The position numbers and the translations under genes were made by a program. This document shows positions 30,806-42,016 of a stretch of DNA of 64,000 nt, piece by piece. The stretch is from Haliotis asinina (lineage: Eukaryota > Mollusca > Gastropoda > Lepetellida > Haliotidae). The stretch lies in the NCBI RefSeq assembly GCF_037392515.1, contig NC_090295.1:22026001-22090000 (forward strand), written 5' to 3'. A model generated the notes under the pieces. It worked only from the letters and a program-made list of their open reading frames with translations, was not told the origin of the DNA and made no database searches. Every line of letters begins with the position of its first letter. Position 1 is the stretch's first letter.

Positions 30806-30813
30806 CTGTGATA
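30806..30813 (+). promoter_or_regulatory. Second K-box-like motif
   Basis: CTGTGATA, the full extended K-box. It falls after the first AATAAA, so it would be used only in a longer transcript. Confidence 0.25.
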
Positions 30814-31268
30814 TAGCGAACTTGTTGATTTATAAGAAACATTTATGTAATATATTCATATTTTTGTAGAACTTCATCGGTTACAAATATACCACAGTGC
30901 TATGCATTTTAGATACTTCTTGTTGTTGCATTGAATTATTCGCAAATAACTTCTGCAAGGAAGCTATAGTTTTCCCAGCCCCACATAGAGCTGATACTAG
31001 TATAATAGAAATACTGTTCGAAATGTATTTATGCTAACTCACCAACAAACATTGTCAAATAGCAATTAGAAAGAAAAGCGTTCGTTCCGGGGTGGATTTT
31101 AATCGTTATCTAATTGTATGGTCAGTTTATGACATAATATAGCAGTACAGGGACAAAGTGGTAATTCTTTAGTCTGAGGAGGCATATGTCACTTGGACAA
31201 AAGTATGGGTTCGATTCTCAGTTCAACCCGACAATGCCTCTAGATTTTTCAGCCTTATACAAAAGACC

Positions 31269-31372
31269 TAGGCCCCGTTCCTCAAAGCGACCGTACGACT
31301 GTCGTAAGTCTATGCTGAAGTATGGAACTTGCGATCGCCTTAGCGCTAAGTTCGCTTTGAGGAACACGACCA
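31269..31372. mobile_element. Hairpin element (GGCCCCGTTCCTCAAAGCG ends)
   Basis: CGTTCCTCAAAGCGA (31276-31290) is matched by TCGCTTTGAGGAACACG at the right end; interior has GCGATCGCCTTAGCGCTAAG. Confidence 0.75.
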
Positions 31373-31529
31373 TTCGTAACAACTCGTGTCATTCCGGGTA
31401 GCATCTCGTACCTCTTGGCCATGTTTATGACTGGGACTGGGGAACTCGTCTTCTTGTAGGTCACGAAAAGAAGCGAGTAGTTAAGAACGGATACACACCC
31501 TGTTCTTGGTTGACAGCGTGTCACGGATG

Positions 31530-31627
31530 CCTAGTTAATATCAATCACTGGATATTCTAGTTCTGATTTAATTATCTGTAAGTCGCCGCCTTACAGCTGG
31601 AATACTGCCAAGCGCCCAGTTAAACAA
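31530..31627 (+). mobile_element. SINE family B fragment
   Basis: AATCACTGGATATTCTAGTT, AAGTCGCCGCCTTACAGCTG, GAATACTGCC. Confidence 0.65.
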
Positions 31628-32175
31628 CGCGTGTCAAATGTTGTAGGTACGATCGCTTTCGGAATAGTCAAAGACATGGCTACTTTGAATTGCCCTCTGT
31701 CGTTGAGGACCGTTTAACCATAATCACATCTCATCTAAATTATACCTTTTACTGTTCGATGATTACAGACCTTTTTACGATACAGAACATCACAATAGCA
31801 GGACATTCCGACATCATTGCCCTTTTAACGTCGGTTGTTAGTACGAATGATCTCAAAATACAAAATGTATTGTCATAGTGGACGATTTCACAATACATAA
31901 AGTATATTGTCATAGTAATGGGCCCAAATGGCTTAAAAATGGACCAGTAAAACATATCACAGGAAATTGTACTCACAGCGATACAATACAGCAACTGAAC
32001 ATACGGTGGTTGTTATGCATTGAACCGGTGGAAATTACACGGTGGAATTGCCTGCGGGCTGGACAGTTCAAAATGGACGTTTAAAATCTCCAGATCGCAT
32101 GACAAACTTAAAATAAAAACGTACATATTGTATGAGTCAGTACAATGGCACGAGGCTGGGGTACGCTGGGCCGTA

Positions 32176-32272
32176 CATGGCCCCGTTCTTCAAGACGATT
32201 GTAGCGCTAAGATGATCGTAACTCCCATACGTTGACTGTCACAGCACTACGACTGCTTGGTGAATGTGCCCC
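32176..32272. mobile_element. Hairpin element, degenerate
   Basis: GGCCCCGTTCTTCAAGACGA and TTGTAGCGCTAAG against CACTACGACTGCTTGGTGAA and TGTGCCCC on the right; arms about 70 % complementary by eye. Confidence 0.6.
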
Positions 32273-32386
32273 TGGCAGGTGTGCCTCATCGCATGATAGA
32301 TGTATGCACATTGTGTATATACTTTGAACGTTTTGGAATGAAGCAATGATGGCGTCAACAAAATACATCTGCTGAAGTAAATGAAC

Positions 32387-32501
32387 ATACACTGAACATC
32401 AAAAGAAACGCAAAAAATGAAATCTCATAAACTTAAGTGTTTATATTTGTTTTCTATTTAAACACTTGACAGAGCTGCGTTTATTTTGCACTTCAGTATA
32501 T
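32387..32501. mobile_element. Small inverted-repeat (MITE-like) element, copy 2
   Basis: ATACACTGAACATCAAAAGA and AACGCA pair with TGCGTTTATTTTGCACTTCA and GTATAT (32476-32501). A second nested hairpin AAGTGTTTA/TAAACACTT lies inside. Confidence 0.65.
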
Positions 32502-32604
32502 GTCGTGTCTTGTCTTTTTCTCCTGTTGGGCAAACGCGGAAGTAGAATATATTTTAAATTTTGATAACAGGTCTAATCGTGGGCAACAGACATGGAAGGA
32601 CGAT

Positions 32605-32708
32605 GGGTGGGCCGTGTAATTAAATCGCTGGATTGTGACACCATATATTCGGGTTCAATTCCAAACACTTGTAGACTGTGTACCGCCAGTTTAGGTGTTC
32701 CTGTCATG
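32605..32708 (+). mobile_element. SINE family A-like, strongly diverged
   Basis: GGGCCGTGTAATTAAATCGC, CGGGTTCAATTCCAAACAC and GGTGTTCCTGTCATGAC keep the order box A, box B, GTGTCCC block. Confidence 0.45.
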
Positions 32709-32878
32709 ACGAACAGCAAAAAGTCATGATATTAATCACTCAGCCAATCAAAGATCAAGACTTTCATTAGGTTTCGCGTTGATTTAGAAAGTGCGTTAAT
32801 TGGACAAGATGCCAGGTAGGAGGTAGGCTACAAATGACATCATTTGTAGATATTTACTGTATGGGTGACAGCAATGAG

Positions 32879-33476
32879 AATGCTACCTGTAATCAGATTT
32901 TGATATAAAACTACGGCATGTAACTACTTTTGCTATTGGATATGTATGTAACGCACATATCCACGCACTCGTGCTTGCTCAAAGACGCTGGTATTTTTTC
33001 CCCTCGATCATTGGATGCCTTGCTGCCTCAAGGAACATCGAACTGTTGCGGCTCTCTAATCCCCACGAGGTACCCATTCACAGCTGGATGGCCTGCGATA
33101 CACAGTCACAGTACTTTGTCCAAGTTTACTGCACGGTGTGACTGACTCCAAGGGTTTTACACCTGTCACAGATGGGCTCGATCCCGGCACCACCATGCTT
33201 ACTGGATCACTGGCCTGGCGCATTAGACAGCTCGCCCATCACGTCCCTAACAACGTCTATACTACTAGCAATCACAACCTGATACAAACTAAGGCATGTA
33301 ACTAGCCACTGGTATACTACTAGCAATCAGATCCTGGTGCAAAGTAAGGCATATAACTAACCACGGGTATACTACTAGTAATCAGATCCTGATACAAACT
33401 AAGGGATGCAAATAGAAAAGGGTATGCTACCAGCAATTCCGATACAAACAACGGAGGCAGTTCGCAAAGCCTAATG
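32879..33476. repeat. 55-bp tandem repeat split by an insertion
   Basis: Units start at 33258, 33313, 33368 and 33423 (TATACTACTAGCAATCAGAT, CCTGATACAAACTAAGGCAT, GTAACTAGCCACTGG). An outlying copy at about 32879-32940 is separated from them by about 310 bases holding a different repeat. Confidence 0.8.
32945..33250 (-). mobile_element. Possible long tRNA-derived SINE (family D)
   Basis: Read on the minus strand from 33250: GGGCGAGCTGTCTAATGCGC and CCGGGATCGAGCCC resemble tRNA boxes A and B. Further on lies CAGCTGTGAATGGGTACCTC, whose core GGTACCCATT(T/C)(A/T)C(A/T)GC recurs at about 36037 and 53440. It interrupts the 55-bp array. Confidence 0.45.
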
Positions 33477-33954
33477 AAAAACACCTCAACGTCAATGCAT
33501 GTGCGTCTCGTTTATTTGACGGTTTGGTGTAAAGGCATTTTCCTCAACACAAGGTCCATTATTGGACCGGGTTTTTAAATCTATAGTAACCAGGATGAAT
33601 TTTATAAATATGAAATATGCAGTATAATATGTAAATAAAATCAAAATGCATCATTGTTTGGCATGACACCCGTGTCCGCAGTCGGTATACGGACGTCCTG
33701 CAGCTGGTGCGAACGGGATTTTATTTCCGGGTCGTTCTCTCTGATCTCATCAGTTAATATAATGAACTAGGAAGTGGTTTGTAATATACTCGTGATAAAA
33801 ATCTCTTCCAAGTAGCTGCTGGCTACTGTCCCTCTGACGTAACGTACGGGAACACCCTGGGAGCCATTCGTTACCACTCGACCATTTCCGTGATTATAGA
33901 CTTGTGATATCGATGGAAACAAGACTGTCCAATACGTCAGTAACTTTGGTTTCA

Positions 33955-34054
33955 TGTCGCTTTCAGCAAAAGTCCAGCCATATTACTGAGGAGAATCGAT
34001 CCCGGGTCTTCGGCCTGACGTGGGAACGCTTTAACCACAAGGCTATCCCGCCAA
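33955..34054 (-). mobile_element. SINE family A, internally deleted
   Basis: CTTTCAGCAAAAGTCCAGCC then GAATCGATCCCGGGTCTTCG and CACAAGGCTATCCCGCC. Confidence 0.75.
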
Positions 34055-34632
34055 CTCAGGCCCAATAAAATAGTGCATGCCTTCACGAACTTCGAGCAAA
34101 GGAACCTTCAAGAGTATTTTGGGATTCTAAATACGTGTGTAATCTTATTGAGTTCCATCGCATTATATTTGAGCAACAGTCCGTAATACATTCCTGTGCA
34201 ATATATGCAATACTGTAGGAAATATACGTATGGACTAGTCCCACGAGTTCCTTAATATGCCCGTTTGCACTCAGGCGGTATCTAGTCATAAAAATGGCCA
34301 TGAAGGCGGCACGAGTCGCCATTCGACATTTTGTCACGGAATGAGTGTGGAATCAGTTCTCGTGAAAGAATAACTCATAAAAATACTACTACTAATACTC
34401 TTCTTTGCTGGTCAGAGCATCTCAGCATCTCTATGATGTATAATTCAATGTAATTCAAGTTTTCTTTTGTTTCATTTGAAACATTACATACACACGAAGA
34501 CGAAACAACAATTACGGATCAACAACGCACTTGATAAATACACCTATGCAAAAAGGTTCATGAAAAAGTATTGCCTTGGGAAGATCCTGGTGTATAGCTG
34601 TGTGTGATCCGATTCAAATACACGTGTCTTCA
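34055..34632. other. Intergenic, nothing recognised
   Basis: No splice-flanked coding stretch or repeat seen. Confidence 0.45.
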
Positions 34633-34796
34633 GCGGTGGGGTAGCCTAGTGGTTAAAGCGTTCGCTCGTCACGCCGAAGACCAGGGTTCGATTCCCCACA
34701 TGGGTACAACGTGTGAGGCCCATTTTCTGATGTCCCCCGCCGTGATATCGCTGGAATATTGCTAAAAGCGGCGTAAAACCAAACTCACTAACTCAC
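34633..34796 (+). mobile_element. SINE family A, cleanest full-length copy
   Basis: GGGGTAGCCTAGTGGTTAAA, GCGTTCGCTCGTCACGCCGA, GGGTTCGATTCCCCACATGG, GATATCGCTGGAATATTGCT, AAAAGCGGCGTAAAACCAAA and a tail. Box A and box B are both intact. Confidence 0.95.
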
Positions 34797-34965
34797 TTCA
34801 GCAACCCATGCTTGTGGTGAGAGGAGACTAACGGGATCGAGCGGATCAGCATAGGCGATTTTGTTGATGCATGTCATCAAGTCCCAGTAAAGTAGAGTAA
34901 TCACTGGATTGTCTGATCAAGACCTGATCATTTACAGTGCTTGAATATTTCTGTGTGGGTGGTTA
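34797..34965 (+). mobile_element. SINE family B, joined to the A copy before it
   Basis: TTCAGCAACCCATGCTTGTG, GACTAACGGGATCGAGCGG, GATTGTCTGATCAAGACCTG; 3' end replaced by GGTTAAATAACAAACAAAAA. Confidence 0.82.
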
Positions 34966-35027
34966 AATAACAAACAAAAACACAAACAAAAGAATACATG
35001 TTTGGTAAAAACCACGAGGATACTCCT

Positions 35028-35302
35028 GGCCCCAATTTCTCGAAACAAACTTAAGGTTTTACTCAAATATCAAACTGAGTTTCACAATTTGAAACAGCTG
35101 AGTTTTTAACTCAACTGCATTTTTGAAATATAAAAGCCCAAACAACCTATGTAATCAAGCCATCAAACTCAACCTGTCTCCGATAGTTTGAGTTTTATGC
35201 CGATTTCAGTTCATTCTGTGAAATGCGTTTTCTCAAATGTTAGTAAAAACTCAGACTTAAGTCAAAACTCAGAATTAATTTTGCTCCGAGAAATCGGGGC
35301 CT
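35028..35302. mobile_element. Hairpin element, long form (about 275 bp)
   Basis: GGCCCCAATTTCTCG at 35031-35045 is matched by CGAGAAATCGGGGCC at 35287-35301. The interior is rich in ACTCA(A/G)A and (T)TGAGTTT blocks facing each other, so the whole unit can fold. Confidence 0.78.
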
Positions 35303-35396
35303 GATGAATGTACGTACCCAACAAACTATCGTGGTCATACGGTGGAGCTGCGTGGATCAGGTGGTCGAAATCAGTGAAAGCTGATGGTGTATCTGG

Positions 35397-35560
35397 ACAG
35401 TGGGGTTATCTAGTGGTTGAAACGTTCTCTCGTTACGCCGAAGGCTCGGGTTCGATTCCCCACGTGGGTACAATGTGGAAAAGCCATTTCTGGTGTGCCC
35501 CCGTCCTGATGTTACTGGAATATCGCCGAAAGCGTAAAACTAAACTAAACTTACACACTT
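35397..35560 (+). mobile_element. SINE family A
   Basis: GGGTTATCTAGTGGTTGAAA, GGGTTCGATTCCCCACGTGG, TTTCTGGTGTGCCCCCGTCC, CGAAAGCGTAAAACTAAACT. Confidence 0.9.
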
Positions 35561-37316
35561 ACTGATGGTTTTCTGAACGTACTTACCATGGACTGTTTGT
35601 TACGTGGACTGTTTCTCTGGTATATTGATACCATTTTTTTCGTTCCACATTTGGCTCCTAATTTTATATCGTGTATTCCGAATGAGAATTCCTGACTCTC
35701 TTTTACATTCATCCGTGTATGTCAGCTTCATTGTGTGGTCAGAAAGTTAATAAATATATTCTTAGATTCACCCAGGCGACACAAAGATAAACACAGCATC
35801 GAGATATTCTCTAGTATCAGTCACTCGTTTGTGTGGTCTAACCACCAGATTTACAAGTAAACCGTTTGGGACCGACATACTTGATATGAACATCTAGTGC
35901 CATCACTGATCTTCAGCGACCCATTTTATATAAAATTAATTTCTGGTATCCATCTCAAAGCTGCCAAATGTCGCATCACAAAGCCTACCCCGGATAACCT
36001 AAGCTGTTAGGTGCTAGTTGGTCATATGATTTATCCCACCGGGTACCCATTTTCTGCTGGGTACTTATACATTCACATATATGGTTTTCAACAAACTAAC
36101 TTGCCTCATGTGAGACCTCATGAATCACATGTGTTTCCTTGTGGGGCAGAACAAACTGAAGTTCTTGAAACACTCAGAAGTCAAGCTGTCAGAAAATTAG
36201 GAAGATATCCTCTCTACATAAACATATCAGTGCGTGTTCTGCGTTTTTTAAATTGTTAATTGCAAATAATAAAATTTTGGTGTTAACTTTTAAGATTATG
36301 ATGGAAAAGTGTCCTAAAGGTCCTAAAACTGTGAACGATGTATGATATAAAAATGGCTTAATGCTTGTGTGACTGCATCCACTGAGTGTAAACTCACAAC
36401 AATTAGGTATCATTTGAATAGACTCGAGTCATTTGAATGGATCGATTTTATCGAGAATGTCCATCAAGATTCATTTTTTTTCAACTGTAACAATCCTCTC
36501 ATAAGATTTCTCATTTGCATCTAGCTAAATTCATGAGGCAATGTATATATTGCTCCGAATGTGTAACTGTGTAACAATGGCGAGGGGCTGTGTTAACTCA
36601 AGTCCTTATAAATATTAAACTTTTTTGTCTTGTCAAACACTTTCACCCATCCAAGAACGCTTTGCACCCAACGTTGCTTAATTTCAACTGGTTTGTGACC
36701 TGAGTTCCAAGCACAGGATCACACACCACCACACAACTTTCACAAGCATGGTTTACTTCACACCAAGCGGAATTTGTCCCTGAGGATAGCCAGGACTGTG
36801 TATTCTTTTGTACTGACTTTCTGTATCATATACCTTGAATACTTCCTAGGACGGCGCTTAACAACAAATAAACAATCAAAAGAACATATAAAAATTCCTA
36901 GGATTGTTGATGTTCCAAAGTGTGGAGCTTATATCATACACGACACATGATGTACGACGCAAGAGATTTCATCAGGAGATTCTCTTACAACAGGACTTGC
37001 AGAAGGGTGGGTCTCGGTGTTTTGTAGATGTATCCGGCATTATGTCATTGTCAGAAGGAATGATTCAGGCTGCAATAAGTTAAGTCGCCGCTCGGTTCGT
37101 TCAGCTAACAACTACACGACACCTTGGGCAATGACGGCGTAGTTATACATTTTGCATGATTTTACAGCAAACCGCATAACGCCATAACCCGCCGCGTATA
37201 GTTCGCGGAACAAGGAGCTCCTTTATGCTCGCGAGGCAGTTTCGGGATACGGTTTAAAATGAAGAAAAAAACCCCACCAGAAACAGTTTGTTCACGGTTG
37301 TCATCAGGCAACGTTA
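35561..37316. other. Intergenic; little recognised
   Basis: Only a short family D core (GGGTACCCATTTTCTGCTGG near 36037) was seen. Confidence 0.45.
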
Positions 37317-37620
37317 CGTCATGTGCTGGTCATGTGACCGAAAGAGCCAATATGGATTCCACTCTAACGTGGACCGAGGCATCACAGCACCGACAGAAAA
37401 GTCGAACATCAAAACCGCATTTGTAGGTTGCAACGCCTATTTGATCAAGGTTTTGGCGATCGTCGTCGGTGGATTTTATGTCATGTGATGTTCACGTGAC
37501 CGAAACAAGTTCCAACATGGATTCCTACTAATGTGAGCCGGGGTGCAAAGCACCGAGAGACAATCCGAATGTCAAAACCGCATGGGTATATTTCAATGCC
37601 TCTTTACCAGCCTCAACGTT
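37317..37620. repeat. Diverged tandem duplication, unit about 160 bp
   Basis: GTCATGTGCTGGTCATGTGA, CCGAAAGAGCC, ATGGATTCC, AGCACCGA, ATCAAAACCGCAT, CAACGCCT recur in the same order from 37480 (GTCATGTGATGTTCACGTGA, CCGAAACAAG, ATGGATTCC, AGCACCGA, GTCAAAACCGCAT, CAATGCCT). Confidence 0.75.
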
Positions 37621-38737
37621 AGATGTAAACCATAATAACTGGCCGTCTGACCAGCGGTCAGTGTCTGCCGAGGTAACAATAGCCAGGCGGGCCAGCCAAT
37701 TACCCCCACTGTATATCGGACATTGAATGATATACCGACACAATGACCACTGACCAAACCTGAGGAGGTCTCATCACAAACTTGGTTATCGGCCAGCAGG
37801 GGGTACGAAACACGGGGAGTTAAATGCAGGTTCACAATGGTCAAGGCTTTGGGGACAATATTCTGTAAATTATCAATCCAAAACGGAATGGACGCTCGGA
37901 AGGACAATAGGGTGTAAGCAAAGCATGGGCGGGATAAGTATGTGTTAAATTGAACAAGGAATCATGTTGCGTCTTGAGAATCTGACCCTTGACCTCAAAG
38001 TCTCGGCAGGTGCAGGACGCGCGACTGGGATCTCTTGGACTTTTGCCTTTTTTATTCGCGATCGTGTGAAAGATTTTGAAAGTTGAGTCTTTGAGACTTT
38101 GTTTTCTCGATATTGACGGTTTTGGCCAAAATGTAATGTATTCAGAGAAGCTTCTTCCACACTCCAAACATAACGTTTGGCGTCACTATGGTCACGTAAT
38201 TTACGGTTATATCGAATTCAAAGGAACCGCTAATCATAGTTCGTTACAGCCGTAGCTCGTTACACGTTTTTCGACTAAAATGTGCAGTGAAATTCTGAGA
38301 CCTAAAAACAATTTGTCTATCTTTTGGTTTGAAAAAACGTCGTTTACTGCATATGCCATGATAAGAGAAGCGTTTTACTAAAGTTGGGAGTTTATAATGT
38401 TGTGGAAAAAGAATATTCCTGATTAACAGGAGTTCAGTGTGGTGAGGTATGTTCCGTCATTTCAAAAATGTGGCTCACTTGCAAAAGGCATGACATCACT
38501 TCCGTTTTAAAGAAGCTCCTGGGAAATGTCATGAGTATTTAGAGCTATCTGGACTCGTGTATTTATGGGTAAAATGTTAAAATGTCCCTCCCAAGAGTAG
38601 ATTAAAATGTTCTCTGAAAGTAGCTGAAGTTTCGGGTTTAAATGCAGAAGTGGTAACTTCACCATGAACATCTAAAACCGAACTGGAACATATTACTCGT
38701 CGCTAGGGTCATGCAAGTGTTATGAAAAAAGACCAAC

Positions 38738-39712
38738 CCTCGTCACTAACGTGCTGCTAATGCAAGAAAACAGTGCAAACCTGTAACTGACGTGATACTA
38801 ATGCAAAGTCAATCCACATTCTTCAATGACGTGATACTGATGCAAAAAAGACCCTTGCAAACTCGCCAAAAGCAATAGAAACGCGTCACTGACGTGATAC
38901 TAATGCACAAACCATGCAAACTCTTTATTTACGTGATATTAGTGCAAACGCAATACAAACTCGTCACTGGCGGGATACTGGTGCAAACGTCACAGTACCG
39001 GTCTCCAGTGTGACACTAATACAATTAAAAATGCAAACTCGTCACTGACGTGACTATGATGCAAAAATTAGGTAACGTCACCACTAACGTGATAATAATG
39101 CAAATGCAATGCAACCTCGTCACTAATGTGACACTAATGCAAAATCAATGCAAATTCGTCAGTGACATGATACTAATGCACATACCATCCAAACTCGTCA
39201 CTAACGTGACAATAATGCAAAGGCAATGCAAACTCGTCACTGAAGTGATACTAGTGCAAAAACACGGTTACGCGTCACTAATGTAAAAACAATGGAAACT
39301 CGTCACTAACTTGATACTAATGCAAAAACATGTAAAATTGTTCATGCTAATGCACAAACAATGCAAACTCTTCACTAACCTAATACTAATGCAAAAGCAA
39401 TGCAAACACGTCACTGGCATGATACAGGTGTAAAAGCAATGCAAACTCGCCACTAACGTGATACTAATGCAAAAGCAAAGCGAACTCGTCACTGACGTGA
39501 TACTAATGTAAAAGCAATGCAATCTCCCCACTGGCGTGATACTAATGCACAATGCTAAATCGTCTCTGACGTGATTAGTATCACCGTGCAAAACCCGTGA
39601 AATCAGTCACTCACGTGGTACTAATGCAAAAGCAATGCAAACTCGCCACAAACGTCATACGAATGCACATAAAATGCAAAATCGTCACTGACGTGATACT
39701 AATACAAAGCCC
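38738..39712. repeat. 39-bp minisatellite array, about 25 diverged copies
   Basis: Consensus CGTCACTGACGTGATACTAA then TGCAAAAGCAATGCAAACT; copies differ by single bases and small indels. Confidence 0.9.
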
Positions 39713-40387
39713 GTCCAGCTTCAGTCATTTGTTACACAGATGTATCCACTGACGAAAATAGACACATATCTTCATTCCCACGAGACAGACGGGCTCGTGT
39801 CCACTCAACTGACGACATTGACCATTGTCCGGCGTCCATAACACAAATGGGCGTGCCGTGGTGGCTGAAGCTTAGAAGCCTATCTGACCTTCTGACCACA
39901 CGCTTCTCCTAAATCCCATGTTTCGGTCATATTATTCTCCAGGGCGTAACCCCACATGGACTATTGTTACGGTCTGACGTGTGTCTATATTATAACAACG
40001 TAGGGAAATTCTCAGCTATTAAGTTCCAATCTGTCTGAATAGGAAGGTTGTTTTGTTATTTGCGGTTCCAATCTAGGAGGTGGTGTATGTCTAATGCAGC
40101 ATACTGTAAATTGACATATACAGTGTACGTTGAAGGCCAACCTACTTAACCGAGAAGCATTTGGTTTAGCTGGCCCTCCCATCGAGTTAACGTTCATCCT
40201 CGGGGCCAATAGTGATAGTTGTGCCTGTCAATTTTAGCTAAAGTTTATACAACGCAGTCACACTGTAAAATCATTTAGTGCAACAGAAATTTTGCAAGAT
40301 ATATTATCCTTCAAGTGGTTACGAGACTCAAATACGGTTGACATAGATTCTATGAATTAGTTTCAATCAATACACGATTATATAAGG
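39713..40387. other. Intergenic, nothing recognised
   Basis: No exon or repeat family seen. Confidence 0.45.
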
Positions 40388-40535
40388 ATGCGAATGACAG
40401 GATCTGACTGTCATGTATGTCATCGTATCCGAGTTGCGTAGATCGATGCTCATGATGTCAATCACTGGATTGTCATGTCTGCACTCACTTGTTTTAGGTC
40501 GATCGCCATACATTGCTGAGTAAGGCCCAAAACAA
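40388..40535 (+). mobile_element. SINE family B, diverged
   Basis: ACAGGATCTGACTGTCATG, GAGTTGCGTAGATCGATGCT, CATTGCTGAGTAAGGCCC. Confidence 0.75.
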
Positions 40536-40984
40536 CAATCATCTGTTCTGAAATACGATGCAGAAATTTGGAGGTATCCGTATTTCACTCACAATGAGAG
40601 ACAACAATGACTAATCAGTCCAAGCATATTCTATGTAGATTACTCATGCAGATAGCCCCACTGCCCTTGGAGAATGCCCTGGACATCCGTTTTCTTTCAG
40701 TAACGACTATGATAAACTGTACAGTTACGACGGGTCACAATGTTACGAACACTTTGTGTTACTAACGACCCTGGACACATCTCATAATGACCTCAGAGGA
40801 GTTATAGGCAAGAGTTCCTCCAGTTCCCCAATCCCAAATAATATTTCTAAATTGATATATACTAGAATCATTAACCTAACACAACAATTACTAAAGGACT
40901 CACAAATAAGAAAAGCCCTCAAATGAAATACAATAATACGGCGGAACCACTTAGCGCTAACTCAGTTAATCTGCGGAAGAAAGA

Positions 40985-41159
40985 GTGAGTGAGTGAGTTT
41001 TACGCCGTACTCAGCAATATGACAGCTATATGGCGGCGGTCTGTAAATAATCGAGTCTGGACCAGACAATCCAGTGATCAACAACATGAGCATCGATCTG
41101 CGCAATTGTGAACCGATGACATGTGTCAACCAAGTCAGCGAGACTGACCACCCGATCCC
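40985..41159 (-). mobile_element. SINE family B, 5'-truncated, with 12-bp target-site duplication
   Basis: GTGAGTGAGTGAGTTTTACG tail, TATGGCGGCGGTCTGTAAAT, CCAGTGATCAACAACATGAG, GACCACCCGATCCC. It is bounded by GCGGAAGAAAGA at 40973-40984 and 41160-41171, so this is one intact insertion, truncated at the GGGATCGGGTGG block. Confidence 0.93.
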
Positions 41160-41247
41160 GCGGAAGAAAGAATATGGGGAACGGAAAGAATACTTCCCGA
41201 GTTATATTTTTGTTGTAAGTACTGAATGGTGGACAATACATATAAGA

Positions 41248-41356
41248 GTGTGAGTGAGCATACTTTTCAGCAATACTCCAGCAGCATGAAGGCGGGGGCT
41301 CCAGAATCCTATGAAATCGGGTCTTCGGTGTGACGAGCTCTTAACCACAATGCTCC
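41248..41356 (-). mobile_element. SINE family A, internally deleted
   Basis: TACTTTTCAGCAATACTCCA, GGGGGCTCCAGAATCC, GGGTCTTCGGTGTGACGAGC. Confidence 0.75.
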
Positions 41357-41915
41357 ATCATCAGACCATATAGATATGAAGTTAAGTACACTTGAACATT
41401 AGACACCGGTGGTCCTAAGATGTTTTCAAATCGAGGTGTTCTTGGTTGTGACTACAAGAGTGACACGCTAGTTGAAAACGTCAGTCGAAACTTCAATCGT
41501 ACTCATACTCTTTTTTAAAAAAGACTCTTTTTCACCTCAAGTAAACTGAAATACAAAAGAAAGTACACACCTGTTCCTTTGGGATTAGTTAAAAAATCCG
41601 TATATTTTGGAGGTCCTTTGATTGTGACATACGAGTCGTAGGTCCTTTCATAACACAAGGTGTGTGTTTTCTTCTGTACATATTAAATAAAAATGTTTTA
41701 CAGGTCATTACTCGTTTTAAAGTCAGTCTTGACTGCACAACTTAGACTTGACTATGTCGAAATTGTACATCACTTTCTTTTGGTTTATCAAGCATCTTAA
41801 TTGTAAAGCGTCGTTCCAAGAACAATATCATAGCTACAATTACAATTACAATTCTTAGGCTTCCCTTTTCTGCATGATTCCGCTTAGCTTCGTGAGTTAT
41901 TTATCGAATATAGGT

Positions 41916-42016
41916 AGGTGGTGTAGCCTAGTGGTTACAGCGTTCGCTCGTCACGCCGAAGAACTGGGTTCGATGCCCCACAAGGGTGCAATGTGTGAGG
42001 CCCATTTCTGGCATTG
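41916..42016 (+). mobile_element. SINE family A, 3'-truncated
   Basis: GTGTAGCCTAGTGGTTACAG, CGTTCGCTCGTCACGCCGAA, GGGTTCGATGCCCCACAAGG, CCCATTTCTGGCATTG and then unrelated sequence. Confidence 0.88.

Noticed and set aside
34636-34710. tRNA gene
   Set aside because: Box A and box B are present, but the sequence belongs to a dispersed repeat with a constant 3' body and tail, and no tRNA acceptor stem closes. It is a SINE head; the same applies to all other copies.
37841-38167. 108-codon minus-strand open frame
   Set aside because: No family resemblance, no splice context, and an overlapping frame of similar length; probably chance.
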